From: an uncultured Eubacteriales bacterium
GTDB taxonomy: Bacteria; Bacillota; Clostridia; Oscillospirales; Acutalibacteraceae
Length of the DNA stretch: 64,000 nt
NCBI GenBank assembly: GCA_934436505.1
Contig: CAKSAP010000001.1
Span: 496,001-560,000 of the forward strand
Reading direction: 5' to 3'
The position numbers and the translations under genes are program-made. The notes below the pieces were generated by a model. The model saw only the letters and a program-made list of their open reading frames with translations, had not been told where the DNA came from and did not search any database. Of this stretch, positions 5,927 to 15,060 are shown piece by piece (the stretch's first letter is position 1; the number at the start of each line of letters is the position of its first letter).

Positions 5927-8377
5927 ATGACATTAAAACACGCAGACTTAATCGCAAAAATGACGCTTGAAGAAAAAGCGAGCATGTGCGACGGACTTGA
6001 TTATTGGCACAGCCAGCCCGTTGACCGTTTGGGTATTAAATCGGTAAGCCTTAACGACGGACCTCACGGTATTCGTAAAAAGGGCGATCCCGAGGCTGCA
6101 AAGAAGGGCGAAACCGACCTTCTTAAAGGCGTTCCGGCTATCTGCTTCCCCACGGCGTCGGCTACGGCTTGCTCATGGGACACAGACCTTATCAGAAGAA
6201 TGGGCGAGGCTCTCGGCGACGAGTGCAGAAAGGAAAGAGTTTCAATTCTTTTGGGACCCGGTACTAACATTAAGCGTTCGCCTCTTTGCGGAAGAAACTT
6301 TGAGTATTTCTCGGAGGATCCCGAGCTTGCAGGCGAGATGGCAGCTTCGTTTATCAACGGCGTTCAGTCAAAGGGTATCGGCACATCGCTCAAGCACTAT
6401 GCCGCAAACAATCAGGAGACAAGACGTATGACCGTCAACACCGTAGCGGACGAAAGAACGCTTCGTGAGGTTTATCTCCGCCCGTTTGAAATTGCCGTTA
6501 AAAAGGCTCAGCCGTGGACAATAATGTGCGCTTATGAAAGACTTAACGGTCATTATTGCGCAGAAAACAAATGGCTTCTTACAGACGTTCTCCGTGACGA
6601 TTGGGGCTATGAAAACCTTGTTGTAACAGACTGGGGTGCTGAAAATGAGAGAGTTCCCGGTCTTATCGCAGGTCAGGAAATCGAAATGCCCTCATCCTGC
6701 GGCGCAGGCACACAGAAAATTTGCGACGCTGTAAAGGACGGCTCACTTGACGTTGCTGTTCTCGACCACGCAGTTGACCTTATTCTTGATATGGTTGATA
6801 AGTCGGTTGCAACACTCGGCGAATACACCTATGACCCGAAAGAGCATCACCGCCTTGCAAGAGAGATTGCAGGTCAGTGTATGGTGCTTATGAAGAACGA
6901 CAACAATCTTCTTCCTCTTAAAAAGGACGCTAAAATCGCTGTTATCGGCGAGATGGCAAAGAAGCCCCGTTATCAGGGCGCGGGCTCATCACTCATCAAC
7001 CCCATTGACCTTGACAATGCGTTTGACACAATGACTAAGGAAATGGGCGTAAGCGTTGAATATGCACAGGGCTATTCAACCGAAAAGAAGAATAAGATTT
7101 CAGACGATACATTTGTTAAAGAGGCTGTTGAAAAGGCAAAGAATGCAGAGGTTGCAGTTCTCTTTATCGGTCTTACAGACGAATTTGAGACAGAGGGTAA
7201 CGACAGAAAGCACCTCGGTATTCCTCCGCTTCACAACAGACTTGTTGAGGAAGTTCTTAAAGTCAACAAGAACGTTGTAGTTGTACTTTCGGGCGGCTCT
7301 TCGGTTGAAATGCCGTGGGCTGACGAGGTTCCGGCTATCCTTAACGAGTTCCTTACAGGTCAGGCGGCAGGCAGTGCCGTTTGCGATATTCTCTTCGGCG
7401 ACGTCAACCCCTCGGGTAAGCTTTCGGAGACATATCCCATCGCTCTTGAGGACAATTCAAGCGCTAACTACTTCCCCGGCACTCCCGTTTCGGTTGAGTA
7501 CAGAGAGGGCATTTATGTAGGTTACAGATATTACGACACCGCAAACAAGGCAGTTCGTTTCCCGTTCGGTCACGGTCTTTCCTACACAACCTTTGAATAC
7601 AGCGACATTAAGCTGTCGGATTACAGCATAAAGGACACAGATACAGTTACAGTTACCTTTAAGGTTAAAAACACAGGTTCAAGAGACGGCGCAGAGGTTG
7701 CAGAGCTTTATGTTTCCGATGTTGAGTCGACAATTTACAGACCTGTTAAAGAACTCAAGGGCTTTAAGAAGGTATTCCTTAAAGCAGGCGAGGAAAAAGA
7801 GGTTTCAATCGACCTTGAAAAGCGTGCGTTTGCGTTCTACAATGTTGACGCTCACGATTGGCAGGTTGAGTCGGGCGAGTTCAAGATTTTGGTCGGTGCG
7901 TCAAGCCGTGATATAAGACTTGAGGCTTCGCTCAACGTTGAATCGACAGTTGCTTACGCTGTTCCCGATTATCACAAGATGGCTCCGTCATACTACGGCG
8001 CAGACATTATGAATGTTTCCGACGAAGAATTCACGGCTGTTCTCGGTCATGAAATTCCCTCTTCGGTACGTGATAAGAGCCAGCCGCTTAACTACCTTAA
8101 CACCATTGAGGACGCTAAGGATGGCAAGTGGGGCGGCAGAATTTACAGAAAGCTTTTGAAGATGCTCGGCGAGGATACAATGATGGGCGCAGTAGCGGTA
8201 CAGACACCCATTAAGAACTTTATTTCAATGAGCTTCGGCATATTCAGTCCGAAAATGGCTGACGGCTTGCTTCTCATTCTTGATGAGGATAAGTTCTGGA
8301 GAGGTCTCGGTAAGATTATCGGCGGCTTCCTCTTCGGCGGCGGAATTAAAAAGCTCGGCAGACTTAAACAAATATAA
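5927..8377 (+). CDS. beta-glucosidase, glycoside hydrolase family 3
   Basis: This 816-residue enzyme is predicted to hydrolyse terminal beta-glucosides such as cello-oligosaccharides. It has no signal peptide, so it should act inside the cell. The TIM barrel covers about residues 1-300. It contains KHYAANNQE near 156 and the nucleophile Asp235 in VVTDWGA. The alpha/beta sandwich (about 315-530) contains ETEGNDRK, and Glu423 there is the likely acid/base. A fibronectin-III-like domain follows (about 560-655). The last 160 residues form an extra C-terminal extension with Gly-rich, hydrophobic ends. The ATG at 5927 follows AGGGAGG. The gene is monocistronic, with its own promoter, possible operator and terminator. 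Confidence 0.93.
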   Translation: MTLKHADLIAKMTLEEKASMCDGLDYWHSQPVDRLGIKSVSLNDGPHGIRKKGDPEAAKKGETDLLKGVPAICFPTASATACSWDTDLIRRMGEALGDECRKERVSILLGPGTNIKRSPLCGRNFEYFSEDPELAGEMAASFINGVQSKGIGTSLKHYAANNQETRRMTVNTVADERTLREVYLRPFEIAVKKAQPWTIMCAYERLNGHYCAENKWLLTDVLRDDWGYENLVVTDWGAENERVPGLIAGQEIEMPSSCGAGTQKICDAVKDGSLDVAVLDHAVDLILDMVDKSVATLGEYTYDPKEHHRLAREIAGQCMVLMKNDNNLLPLKKDAKIAVIGEMAKKPRYQGAGSSLINPIDLDNAFDTMTKEMGVSVEYAQGYSTEKKNKISDDTFVKEAVEKAKNAEVAVLFIGLTDEFETEGNDRKHLGIPPLHNRLVEEVLKVNKNVVVVLSGGSSVEMPWADEVPAILNEFLTGQAAGSAVCDILFGDVNPSGKLSETYPIALEDNSSANYFPGTPVSVEYREGIYVGYRYYDTANKAVRFPFGHGLSYTTFEYSDIKLSDYSIKDTDTVTVTFKVKNTGSRDGAEVAELYVSDVESTIYRPVKELKGFKKVFLKAGEEKEVSIDLEKRAFAFYNVDAHDWQVESGEFKILVGASSRDIRLEASLNVESTVAYAVPDYHKMAPSYYGADIMNVSDEEFTAVLGHEIPSSVRDKSQPLNYLNTIEDAKDGKWGGRIYRKLLKMLGEDTMMGAVAVQTPIKNFISMSFGIFSPKMADGLLLILDEDKFWRGLGKIIGGFLFGGGIKKLGRLKQI

Positions 8378-8389
8378 TATCAATAAAAA

Positions 8390-8422
8390 TAAGGCACTCT
8401 TTCGTTTTGAAAGGGTGCCTTA
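8390..8422. terminator. terminator between the GH3 gene and ybaK
   Basis: A 13-bp stem (AAGGCACTCTTTC with GAAAGGGTGCCTT, one G-U pair) and loop GTTTT lie between convergent genes. T-rich sequence flanks it, including TTTTTT at about 8431-8436. Confidence 0.75.
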
Positions 8423-8452
8423 AATATTGCTTTTTTCGCTTTAATTGCGATT

Positions 8453-8941
8453 TTATTTTGTTGTAACCTCTGCATATTTCGCACGGACAAGCCTTGAAAG
8501 GTCGGCAGGGGAAAGCTCAACCTGCGTGCCGATTTTTCCGCCGCTTACGGTTATTGTTTCCTTGCTTTCTGCGGAAGAATCGATAACGGTCGGGAACTGC
8601 TTTTTCATTCCGATAGGACTGCAGCCGCCACGGATATAGCCCGTTATCTGATTTATGTCCTTAACGTGTATCATCTCGACCGATTTTTCGCCGACTGCCG
8701 CAGCGGAGAGCTTCAAGTCAAGCTCCTTTTCGACGGGGATGACAAACACATAATATGCCTTTGACTTACCCTGTAAAACAAGGGTTTTGAACACTCTTTC
8801 GGGATCTTGCGAGAGCATTTTCGCAACGCTTACGCCGTCAACCGCAACGCCCTCCTCGTGCTCGTAGGAATGTGCCTTGTAAGCGACCTTTTCCTTGTCA
8901 AGAATACGCATTACATTTGTTTTAATTTCTTTTTTACTCAT
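8453..8941 (-). CDS. ybaK: Cys-tRNA(Pro)/Cys-tRNA(Cys) deacylase (YbaK type)
   Basis: The 162-residue protein begins MSKKEIKTNVMRILDKEKV and contains the YbaK signature AHSYEHEEGV and RVFKTLVLQGK, then YIRGGCSPIGMKKQFPT. YbaK hydrolyses Cys mischarged on tRNA(Pro), a proofreading task in the cytoplasm. The start at 8941 is chosen over an upstream in-frame codon because it matches the family N-terminus. Its ATGAGTAA overlaps the last 8 bases of the glucosidase gene, so translation is probably coupled. The gene is second in a two-gene minus-strand operon, and the pairing with a sugar hydrolase has no obvious functional logic. Confidence 0.93.
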   Translation of the reverse strand: MSKKEIKTNVMRILDKEKVAYKAHSYEHEEGVAVDGVSVAKMLSQDPERVFKTLVLQGKSKAYYVFVIPVEKELDLKLSAAAVGEKSVEMIHVKDINQITGYIRGGCSPIGMKKQFPTVIDSSAESKETITVSGGKIGTQVELSPADLSRLVRAKYAEVTTK

Positions 8942-10604
8942 ACAAATACACTCTTGCCTCATACGGACGAAGCGCACAGACGTTACGCTTCGACTCGGGA
9001 TTTTCATAGTTGCAAAGGATTATCTTGCCCTTTGTCAAATCAAATTCTTCGGGTGCGTGGAAAGTAAATGTTTCGTCCGAGAACGAGCAAACCACAAGTG
9101 CACGCTTACCCTCATAATTACGCTCATAGCAGTAGATTACATCGCTGTCGGCAAAATGCTCCTTGTAATCGCCGTATATGATTATCTTGTTTTCCTTTCT
9201 GACCTTTAATAATTTACGGTAGAAATTGAGGATTGAATTGGGGTCTTTTTCCTCGTTTTCAACGTTGATTTCCTTGTAATTCGGGTTTACGCCAAACCAC
9301 GGCTTGACGGTCGAGAAGCCTGCATATTCGCTTGAGTCCCATTGAACGGGAGTGCGTGCGTTTTCACGGCTTGTCTTGTTGGCAATGTCAAGGTAACGCT
9401 TGCCCTTAATGCCGAATTTCGCAAAAAGTTTTTGGTTGTTAAAGGTAACAACGTCTTTGAACTCGTTTATATCGTCAAGATGGTTGTTGAGCATACCGAT
9501 TTCCTGACCCTGATAAATAAACGGAGTACCCGACTGCATAAAGCAAGCAGTAGCGAGCATTGTACCGCTTTCACGACGGAATTTTTCGTTGCCGTAGCGG
9601 CTGATAATTCTCGGGTGGTCGTGATTTTCAAGATACAGCGCATTCCAAGCCTTGCCGTAAAGGTCGTTCTGCCAATGCGTAAATGCTCTTTTGAGCTTTT
9701 TAAGGCTGAACGGCATTGCGATTGTATCGACCATAAAGCAGTCTGCCTGCATGTGGTCAAAGCCTATCATCATATCAAGCTCGGGATCGTCGCCCGCCGT
9801 GAACTCAATACAGTCTTTGGAATTCGACATTGGAGACTCACCGACAACGAAGCAATCGTATTTGTCAATTACGTCGTGGCGGAATTCTCTTAAATATTCG
9901 TGAATGTGAGGACCTTTTTTATAATGCTCAACACCCGTTGCTATCGGAAGCGGGAAGCCGTTGGGCAAGCCCTCTTTCTTTGAAATGAATGTGATAACGT
10001 CCTCACGGAAGCCGTCAACGCCCATATCAAGCCAAAATCTCATAATCGATTTAACTTCTTCACGGACTTTCGGGTTATCCATATTGAGATCGGGCTGTTT
10101 TTTGGCGAAAACGTGAAGATAGTATTCATCACGCTCGGGAACATATTCCCACGCTCCGCCCTCAAAGGTCGAAAGCCAGTTGTTGGGAGGCTTTTTACCG
10201 TTCTTGCCCTTACCTTTTCTCCAGAAATAGTAATCGTGATAAGGGTTATCTCTGCTCTTTCGGCTCTCCTTGAACCATTCATGCTCGTCGGAGGTGTGAT
10301 TTACAACAAGGTCCATTATAACCTTAAGACCTCGCTTGTGAGCCTCATCGAGAACCTTTTTGAACGTTTCAAGTCCGCCGTATTCCTCGGCAATATCCTT
10401 GTAGTCGGATATATCATAGCCGTAGTCCGCAAGCGGAGAGGGATATATCGGAGAAAACCAAATTGCGTCAACGCCGAGGCTCTTTATGTAGTCGAGCTTG
10501 TCGAGTACGCCGTAGAGGTCGCCGATACCGTCGCCGTTACCGTCCTTGAAGCTTCTGCACCAAATCTGGTAGACAGCCATTTCCTTGTACCAACCGTTAT
10601 TCAT
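8934..10604 (-). CDS. malL: oligo-1,6-glucosidase, GH13
   Basis: This 556-residue alpha-glucosidase of the GH13 oligo-1,6-glucosidase group is predicted to cleave isomaltose-type alpha-1,6 linkages in the cytoplasm. Conserved regions are in order: VNHTSDEHEWF, QPDLNMDNP, GFREDV with nucleophile Asp202, VVGES with acid Glu256, and LENHDHPR with Asp329. Val203 directly after the nucleophile is the residue associated with alpha-1,6 specificity, whereas Ala/Thr is common in alpha-1,4 enzymes. The start at 10604 is preceded by AGGATG and matches the family start. An upstream in-frame ATG at 10715 would lie upstream of the predicted promoter. The 3' end overlaps ybaK by 8 bases. Confidence 0.92.
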   Translation of the reverse strand: MNNGWYKEMAVYQIWCRSFKDGNGDGIGDLYGVLDKLDYIKSLGVDAIWFSPIYPSPLADYGYDISDYKDIAEEYGGLETFKKVLDEAHKRGLKVIMDLVVNHTSDEHEWFKESRKSRDNPYHDYYFWRKGKGKNGKKPPNNWLSTFEGGAWEYVPERDEYYLHVFAKKQPDLNMDNPKVREEVKSIMRFWLDMGVDGFREDVITFISKKEGLPNGFPLPIATGVEHYKKGPHIHEYLREFRHDVIDKYDCFVVGESPMSNSKDCIEFTAGDDPELDMMIGFDHMQADCFMVDTIAMPFSLKKLKRAFTHWQNDLYGKAWNALYLENHDHPRIISRYGNEKFRRESGTMLATACFMQSGTPFIYQGQEIGMLNNHLDDINEFKDVVTFNNQKLFAKFGIKGKRYLDIANKTSRENARTPVQWDSSEYAGFSTVKPWFGVNPNYKEINVENEEKDPNSILNFYRKLLKVRKENKIIIYGDYKEHFADSDVIYCYERNYEGKRALVVCSFSDETFTFHAPEEFDLTKGKIILCNYENPESKRNVCALRPYEARVYLYE

Positions 10605-10651
10605 AAAATCACATCCTGTATATATGATTAAGTATGTTGTTTGTAATTTCA

Positions 10652-10680
10652 ATTCTATCACACGTCGGATAAGAATACAA
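10652..10680 (-). promoter_or_regulatory. promoter of the malL-ybaK operon
   Basis: On the minus strand, TTGTAT (10675-10680) is followed after 17 bases by TAGAAT (10652-10657), about 40 bases upstream of the ribosome-binding site. Confidence 0.5.
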
Positions 10681-10794
10681 TCGGCAATCGTAAAAAATGA
10701 ACATAAAATTATCAATGTGTAAAGTAAATCGGCAAATGTGAAAAATTTAACAAATAAACAATATTTTTTCTATCTTTATTATGCTAATTTGCAC

Positions 10795-10822
10795 TTGAAT
10801 TTAATAAAAATTGTAATATAAT
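10795..10822 (+). promoter_or_regulatory. promoter of the V-ATPase operon
   Basis: TTGAAT (10795-10800), 16 bases, then TATAAT (10817-10822), in an AT-rich stretch between divergent operons. The rest of 10605-10880 holds only AT-rich sequence and the two divergent promoters. Confidence 0.6.
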
Positions 10823-10881
10823 ACCATTATAATAAACGGTTAAAATGGGCTAACCGAGTGGGAAAGGCAGTGAGATTTTTT

Positions 10882-11193
10882 ATGAAAGATGTGCTCAGGC
10901 TTATAGTTGATACCGATAAGGCGGCAAGGCTTAAAGTTCAAAAGGCTGTTGACGAGCGTGAAGCCCTTAATGAAAGCCTTACCAAAACAAAGGACGAAAT
11001 TTATTCACGGTATGACGAAAAAGCGAAGTCTCTTATAAAAGAGGAGCGTGAAAATGCCGAGGCTGAAATAAAAAAAGAAAAAGCGAGCATAGACGCCGAG
11101 ACCGAGAGGAAAAAGCAGGAGCTTAACGGGCTTTTTGAAAAAGAGCATAAGGCGTGGGAAGCGCATATTGTCAATGCGGTTATTTCCGAATGA
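10882..11193 (+). CDS. V-type ATPase G/H-like stalk subunit (coiled coil)
   Basis: This 103-residue protein is strongly charged, and residues 15-95 are almost all predicted coiled coil rich in Lys, Glu and Ala. It is the first gene of the V-ATPase operon. Small coiled-coil proteins at this place usually form the peripheral stalk with subunit E (called G or H). Sequence identity alone is weak, so the assignment rests on size, composition and position. The ATG at 10882 is preferred. A GTG at 10858 adds eight residues but lacks a clear ribosome-binding site. The subunit C gene starts 34 bases downstream behind GAAAGGAGG. Confidence 0.7.
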   Translation: MKDVLRLIVDTDKAARLKVQKAVDEREALNESLTKTKDEIYSRYDEKAKSLIKEERENAEAEIKKEKASIDAETERKKQELNGLFEKEHKAWEAHIVNAVISE

Positions 11194-11227
11194 TTTCAGG
11201 CTGTAATTTATCGAAAGGAGGCAGAAG

Positions 11228-12271
11228 ATGAGTAAAATATCCAATCTTGCCGGAAATGCGATACTTGCAAAGGCTCGGGCAATGAGTGCGGGGCTTTTAA
11301 CTGACGAGGATTACACCTCGCTCATTAACTGCCGAAATGTAAACGAGGTTGTTTCGTACCTTCGTACAAACACCGTTTATTCCGGAGCGCAGACGCTTGC
11401 GTCAACAACGTCTTTTTCAAAGTCGAGAACAGAGTCGGAAATTCGCCGATTTAATTACGGAAGAATTGCAAAGCTCGCTTCGTTTGAAAAGGCGATAGGG
11501 CAAAGGATGAATGAGCTTGTTTTCTTAAACTACGATATATCGCTCATTCTTTCGTGTGCCGACAGGCTTTCAAAAAACTCAATTTCAAAGCTGTCGCTCT
11601 TTGCTCCCGAGGCGTATTACAAGCGTTCGGAGCTCAACAGAATAGCTCTTGAGTCGGCTACGAATTTCAACGAGCTTTATGCGGCGCTTGAGGGCACAAG
11701 ATACCAGCATATTCTTGACATATTCAAAAACACAAATGCCGAGTTTACGATAACGGCACTTGAAAACGCACTTTACCGTTATCTGTGCGATTGTGCCGAG
11801 AAAATCATAAAAAAGGAATATTCGGGCGACGTAAGCAAGGAGCTTACTAAAATACTTATGATGAAAGCGGATTTCAAGATGATTGAAAGCATATACCGTA
11901 TGAAAAAGTATTTTCCGAAGCAACCCTGTAATTATGAAACGGTGTTCTATTCAAGCTTTTCGGCGTTCTCAAAGGACGAAATTTTAAGCCTGCTGTCCTG
12001 CACCGATACCGATGCGGTGTTTGACATCTTCAAAAAATCCGTTTACGGAAAATTCGTCGATGAGAGCTTAAAGAATAACATCGAAAAATGCACGCATTGC
12101 GCAATGCAGAAAATTAACAGGAAAAACCTTTTGTTTTCAACTGCTCCCGAGGTTGTAATGTTCAGCTACATAGGAATTCTTGAAAACGAAACAAAAAATA
12201 TAGTTATGATTACCGAGGGCGTTGATTATTCGTTGCCGCCCGAGGAAATATCGGAATTTCTCATAAGATGA
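11228..12271 (+). CDS. atpC: V-type ATPase subunit C (V0 d/AC39-like)
   Basis: The 347-residue protein begins with NAILAKARAMSAGLLTDEDY and is helical throughout. This fits subunit C/d of V/A-type ATPases, which caps the membrane ring and couples it to the central rotor. Typical features are the repeated RYxHI/ILDIFKN-like helices and the C-terminal FSYIGILENETKNI, which matches the family's conserved K-E-xE-xxNIR end region. It lies between the G/H-like gene and subunit I with short gaps, behind AAAGGAGG. Confidence 0.9.
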   Translation: MSKISNLAGNAILAKARAMSAGLLTDEDYTSLINCRNVNEVVSYLRTNTVYSGAQTLASTTSFSKSRTESEIRRFNYGRIAKLASFEKAIGQRMNELVFLNYDISLILSCADRLSKNSISKLSLFAPEAYYKRSELNRIALESATNFNELYAALEGTRYQHILDIFKNTNAEFTITALENALYRYLCDCAEKIIKKEYSGDVSKELTKILMMKADFKMIESIYRMKKYFPKQPCNYETVFYSSFSAFSKDEILSLLSCTDTDAVFDIFKKSVYGKFVDESLKNNIEKCTHCAMQKINRKNLLFSTAPEVVMFSYIGILENETKNIVMITEGVDYSLPPEEISEFLIR

Positions 12272-12296
12272 GAAAAATTTTTGAAAGGAGATAAAA

Positions 12297-14237
12297 ATGG
12301 CAATCGAAAAAATGGAGCTTGTTAAAGTCAGCGGCTCACTTGAAAATATGCCCGAGGTTTGCGAAAAGCTCTGCGAATGTGAATGCTTCCATCCCGAGCA
12401 GGCAAACAAGCATATTTCGGCAGAGATGGGATTTATGCCGTTCACGGACGAAAACCCCTATGCCGCACAGCTTTCCGAGGTTACGGAGCTTGCGTCGGGA
12501 ATGGGAGTAACTCCCGAGCTTGTCGAGCTTAAAAAGATAGCAGAGCTTTCCGACAAGGACAAAGAGTACATACACTCTGTCAAGGTCAAGCTTGACGACT
12601 ATAACGAGCAGATAAATTCACTCAATGAACAAAAGGCGGTATGCGAAGCGGGTATCAAGAGCTATGAGCATTTCAAGGGTCTTGATGTTGACCTTGACGA
12701 CATAGCGGCCTGCGAGTTTGTAAAGGTACGCTTCGGACATCTTCCGAAGGAGAGCTATCAAAGGCTCAACACCGTGTATAAGGATAATCCTTATGTTTTC
12801 TTCTATCCAAGCTCTGAGGATAAGACGGATTATTGGGGTGCGTATTTTGCACCTGTTGACAGACTTGACGAAATCGACGGAATATTTGCATTCCTGTTCT
12901 TCGAGCCTACGCCCGTTCCGGGTGCGGCAGGTACTGCGGACGAGGTTATCGAGCAGTGCAAAAAGAGCATTGAGATTATAACCTCAATTCTTGACGAAAC
13001 GCAGAAATCCCTTTCGGAGTATTTGTCAAACGAGAAAGAGCATCTCAATTATCTCTATTCAAATTTGATGTATTTGAATTCGGTATATGAATTAAAGAGC
13101 TACGCCTTGCACAATGAAAAGTTTTTCGCATTTGTCGGCTATGTTCCGAAAAGCGAAGCGGAAAAGTTCAAAGCGTCTCTCGAAAGCGTTAAATCCGTTC
13201 AGATTGAATATGAGGACGCACCGAAGGACGACAGCGCAGTAGTTCCCGTCAAGTACAAAAAGCGTAATAAGTTGCTTGCTTTACTCGTTGAGCCATATAA
13301 ATTCTATGTTGATATGTACGGCTCTCCGTCTTATACGGATATAGACGTAACGGCATTCGTCGCAATAACATATACAGTGCTTTTCGGCATAATGTTCGGC
13401 GACCTCGGTCAGGGCTTTGTGCTTGCGATACTCGGCTTCTGTATGTGGAAATTCAAAAAGTCGGGACTCGGAAAGATACTTATTCCCTGCGGAATTTCAT
13501 CAATGATATTCGGCTTTATATTCGGCAGCGTGTTCGGCTTTGAGGATGCTCTCGACCCCGTTTATGAAAAGCTCGGTTGGAGCGGAAAGCCGCTGTCGGT
13601 TATGGACAGCATAAACACGGTGCTTCTGTTTGCGATTGCAATAGGCGTAGGTCTTATGGTCGTCGCAATTCTTATGAACATTTACGCTTGCATTAAGAGA
13701 AAGCATATCGGCGAAGCGATTTTCAGCCAAAACGGTCTTGTCGGACTTATACTTTATCTCTGCGGCGTAAACTTGGCTTCAGGCTTTATGAGCGGTCCCG
13801 CACCTATCCCGTCGTCAGTGTGCGCTCCGTTGCTCGGTGTGTGCGCATTCCTTTTGTTTATCAAGGAAATACCGATTGGAATTATCGACAAGCACCCCGA
13901 TTGGAAGCCCGAGAGCGTTTCGGACTTTATTCTTCAGAATTTGTTCGAGCTTCTCGAATACATACTCTCTTATCTGTCGAACACGGTTTCGTTCCTTCGT
14001 GTAGGCGCTTTCGTGCTTGTCCACGCAGGTATGATGATGGTTGTTTTCTCGCTTGCGGGCGACAGTAAAAATATCTTCGTAATCGTTCTCGGCAACGTGC
14101 TTGTAATCGCACTTGAAGGCTTGCTTACAGGTATTCAGGCATTGAGACTTGAATATTACGAAATGTTCTCAAGGTTCTTTGACGGCAGCGGCATTGCCTA
14201 TACGCCGTTTAAGTTGAATAAAAGCGTTAATAAATAA
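12297..14237 (+). CDS. atpI: V-type ATPase subunit I (stator a-subunit)
   Basis: This 646-residue subunit holds the ion half-channels. The N-terminal soluble half (about 1-340) has a coiled-coil hairpin near 90-115 and 220-265. The C-terminal half has seven to eight membrane helices, starting around FVAITYTVLFGIMFGDLGQG. The stator arginine is Arg568 in SFLRVGAFVLVH. The C-terminal MFSRFFDGSGIAYTPF is the conserved family end. The ATG follows GAAAGGAG. Length and order of elements are normal. Confidence 0.96.
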   Translation: MAIEKMELVKVSGSLENMPEVCEKLCECECFHPEQANKHISAEMGFMPFTDENPYAAQLSEVTELASGMGVTPELVELKKIAELSDKDKEYIHSVKVKLDDYNEQINSLNEQKAVCEAGIKSYEHFKGLDVDLDDIAACEFVKVRFGHLPKESYQRLNTVYKDNPYVFFYPSSEDKTDYWGAYFAPVDRLDEIDGIFAFLFFEPTPVPGAAGTADEVIEQCKKSIEIITSILDETQKSLSEYLSNEKEHLNYLYSNLMYLNSVYELKSYALHNEKFFAFVGYVPKSEAEKFKASLESVKSVQIEYEDAPKDDSAVVPVKYKKRNKLLALLVEPYKFYVDMYGSPSYTDIDVTAFVAITYTVLFGIMFGDLGQGFVLAILGFCMWKFKKSGLGKILIPCGISSMIFGFIFGSVFGFEDALDPVYEKLGWSGKPLSVMDSINTVLLFAIAIGVGLMVVAILMNIYACIKRKHIGEAIFSQNGLVGLILYLCGVNLASGFMSGPAPIPSSVCAPLLGVCAFLLFIKEIPIGIIDKHPDWKPESVSDFILQNLFELLEYILSYLSNTVSFLRVGAFVLVHAGMMMVVFSLAGDSKNIFVIVLGNVLVIALEGLLTGIQALRLEYYEMFSRFFDGSGIAYTPFKLNKSVNK

Positions 14238-14256
14238 TTTTTCGGAGGAATAAAAA

Positions 14257-14724
14257 ATGACTACATTGTTTTATATCTTAATGGTACTCGCACCCGTTGC
14301 TCTTTTTGCAACAGCTTTCATCGCAGTTAAAAACCGTTTCAGCGGTAAATCAATCAAGAAGCCCCTTAAAATGAACATTGCCGTATTTGCGGTTTTGGTT
14401 GTTCTCATTTCAGTTCTTTGCGTAAACGTATTCGCAGCTGAAACTCCCTCTGCAAACAATGACGCAGCGGCAGTAAGCACAGAGGCTGAAGCTCAGCCGG
14501 CTGCCGACAACTCAAAGGGTCTCGGACTTCTCGCAGCAGGTCTTGTTACGGGTCTTGCAGGTATCGGCGGCGGTATCGCAGTTGCCGCAGGTGCTCCCGC
14601 AGCTATCGCAGCTACCGCAGAAAACCCGAAGTCTTTCGGTAAGTCAATCATCTTCGTTGCATTGGGTGAGTCAATCGCTCTTTACGGCGTTGTTATTTCA
14701 ATTCTTATTCTTAACAAAATATAA
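14257..14724 (+). CDS. atpK: V-type ATPase subunit K (membrane ring)
   Basis: Subunit K forms the ion-carrying rotor ring. In this 155-residue protein the c-type hairpin is residues 88-155: Gly-rich GLAGIGGGIAVAAG in one helix and the carboxylate Glu138 in GESIALYG in the next. The first 62 residues form another hydrophobic pair (about 4-24 and 39-60) that is not Gly-rich and lacks a carboxylate. Residues 41-61 end in VNVFAAE, which resembles a signal-peptidase site. They are joined by an Ala/Glu-rich linker (61-88). So there is one carboxylate per chain. I see no Gln in the Gly-rich helix, so I would not assume Na+ specificity. Confidence 0.93.
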   Translation: MTTLFYILMVLAPVALFATAFIAVKNRFSGKSIKKPLKMNIAVFAVLVVLISVLCVNVFAAETPSANNDAAAVSTEAEAQPAADNSKGLGLLAAGLVTGLAGIGGGIAVAAGAPAAIAATAENPKSFGKSIIFVALGESIALYGVVISILILNKI

Positions 14725-14735
14725 GGGTAAACAAA

Positions 14736-15041
14736 ATGAAAATGTTACTTATTACCGACAGTCCGGACGCTATTATCGGTATGCGTCTTGCAGGGGTTGA
14801 CACTGTTCGTGTCAAAAATCCCGAGGCTGCTCAAAAAGCGATAAAAAAGGTTTATTCGGACTCGGAAATCGGTATAGTTTTTATCACGGCGTCGATTGAA
14901 AAGATGTGTAAAAACGATATTTTTCAATTAAAGCAGGCAGGCAGACCGCTTGTGGCGGTTATCCCCGATTCCGACGGCAGCGGACAGAGTGCAAATGCCG
15001 TGGCGGAATACATTGCCGACGCAATAGGAATTAAGATTTGA
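14736..15041 (+). CDS. atpF: V-type ATPase subunit F
   Basis: This 101-residue central-stalk subunit starts MKMLLITDSPDAIIGMRLAGVD, the usual F-subunit pattern (xxVIGDxDxxxGFRLAGV). It has the alternating alpha/beta sequence of the family, including IGIVFITASI and RPLVAVIPDS. It starts 11 bases after subunit K and ends 19 bases before the TTG start of subunit E. It works with subunit D as the rotor shaft of the catalytic head. Confidence 0.92.
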   Translation: MKMLLITDSPDAIIGMRLAGVDTVRVKNPEAAQKAIKKVYSDSEIGIVFITASIEKMCKNDIFQLKQAGRPLVAVIPDSDGSGQSANAVAEYIADAIGIKI

Positions 15042-15060
15042 ATGCGAAGAGGTGAACGAA

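Noticed and set aside
10113..10631. 172-codon open frame on the plus strand
   Set aside because: Antisense shadow of the GH13 gene, and it covers that gene's start region.
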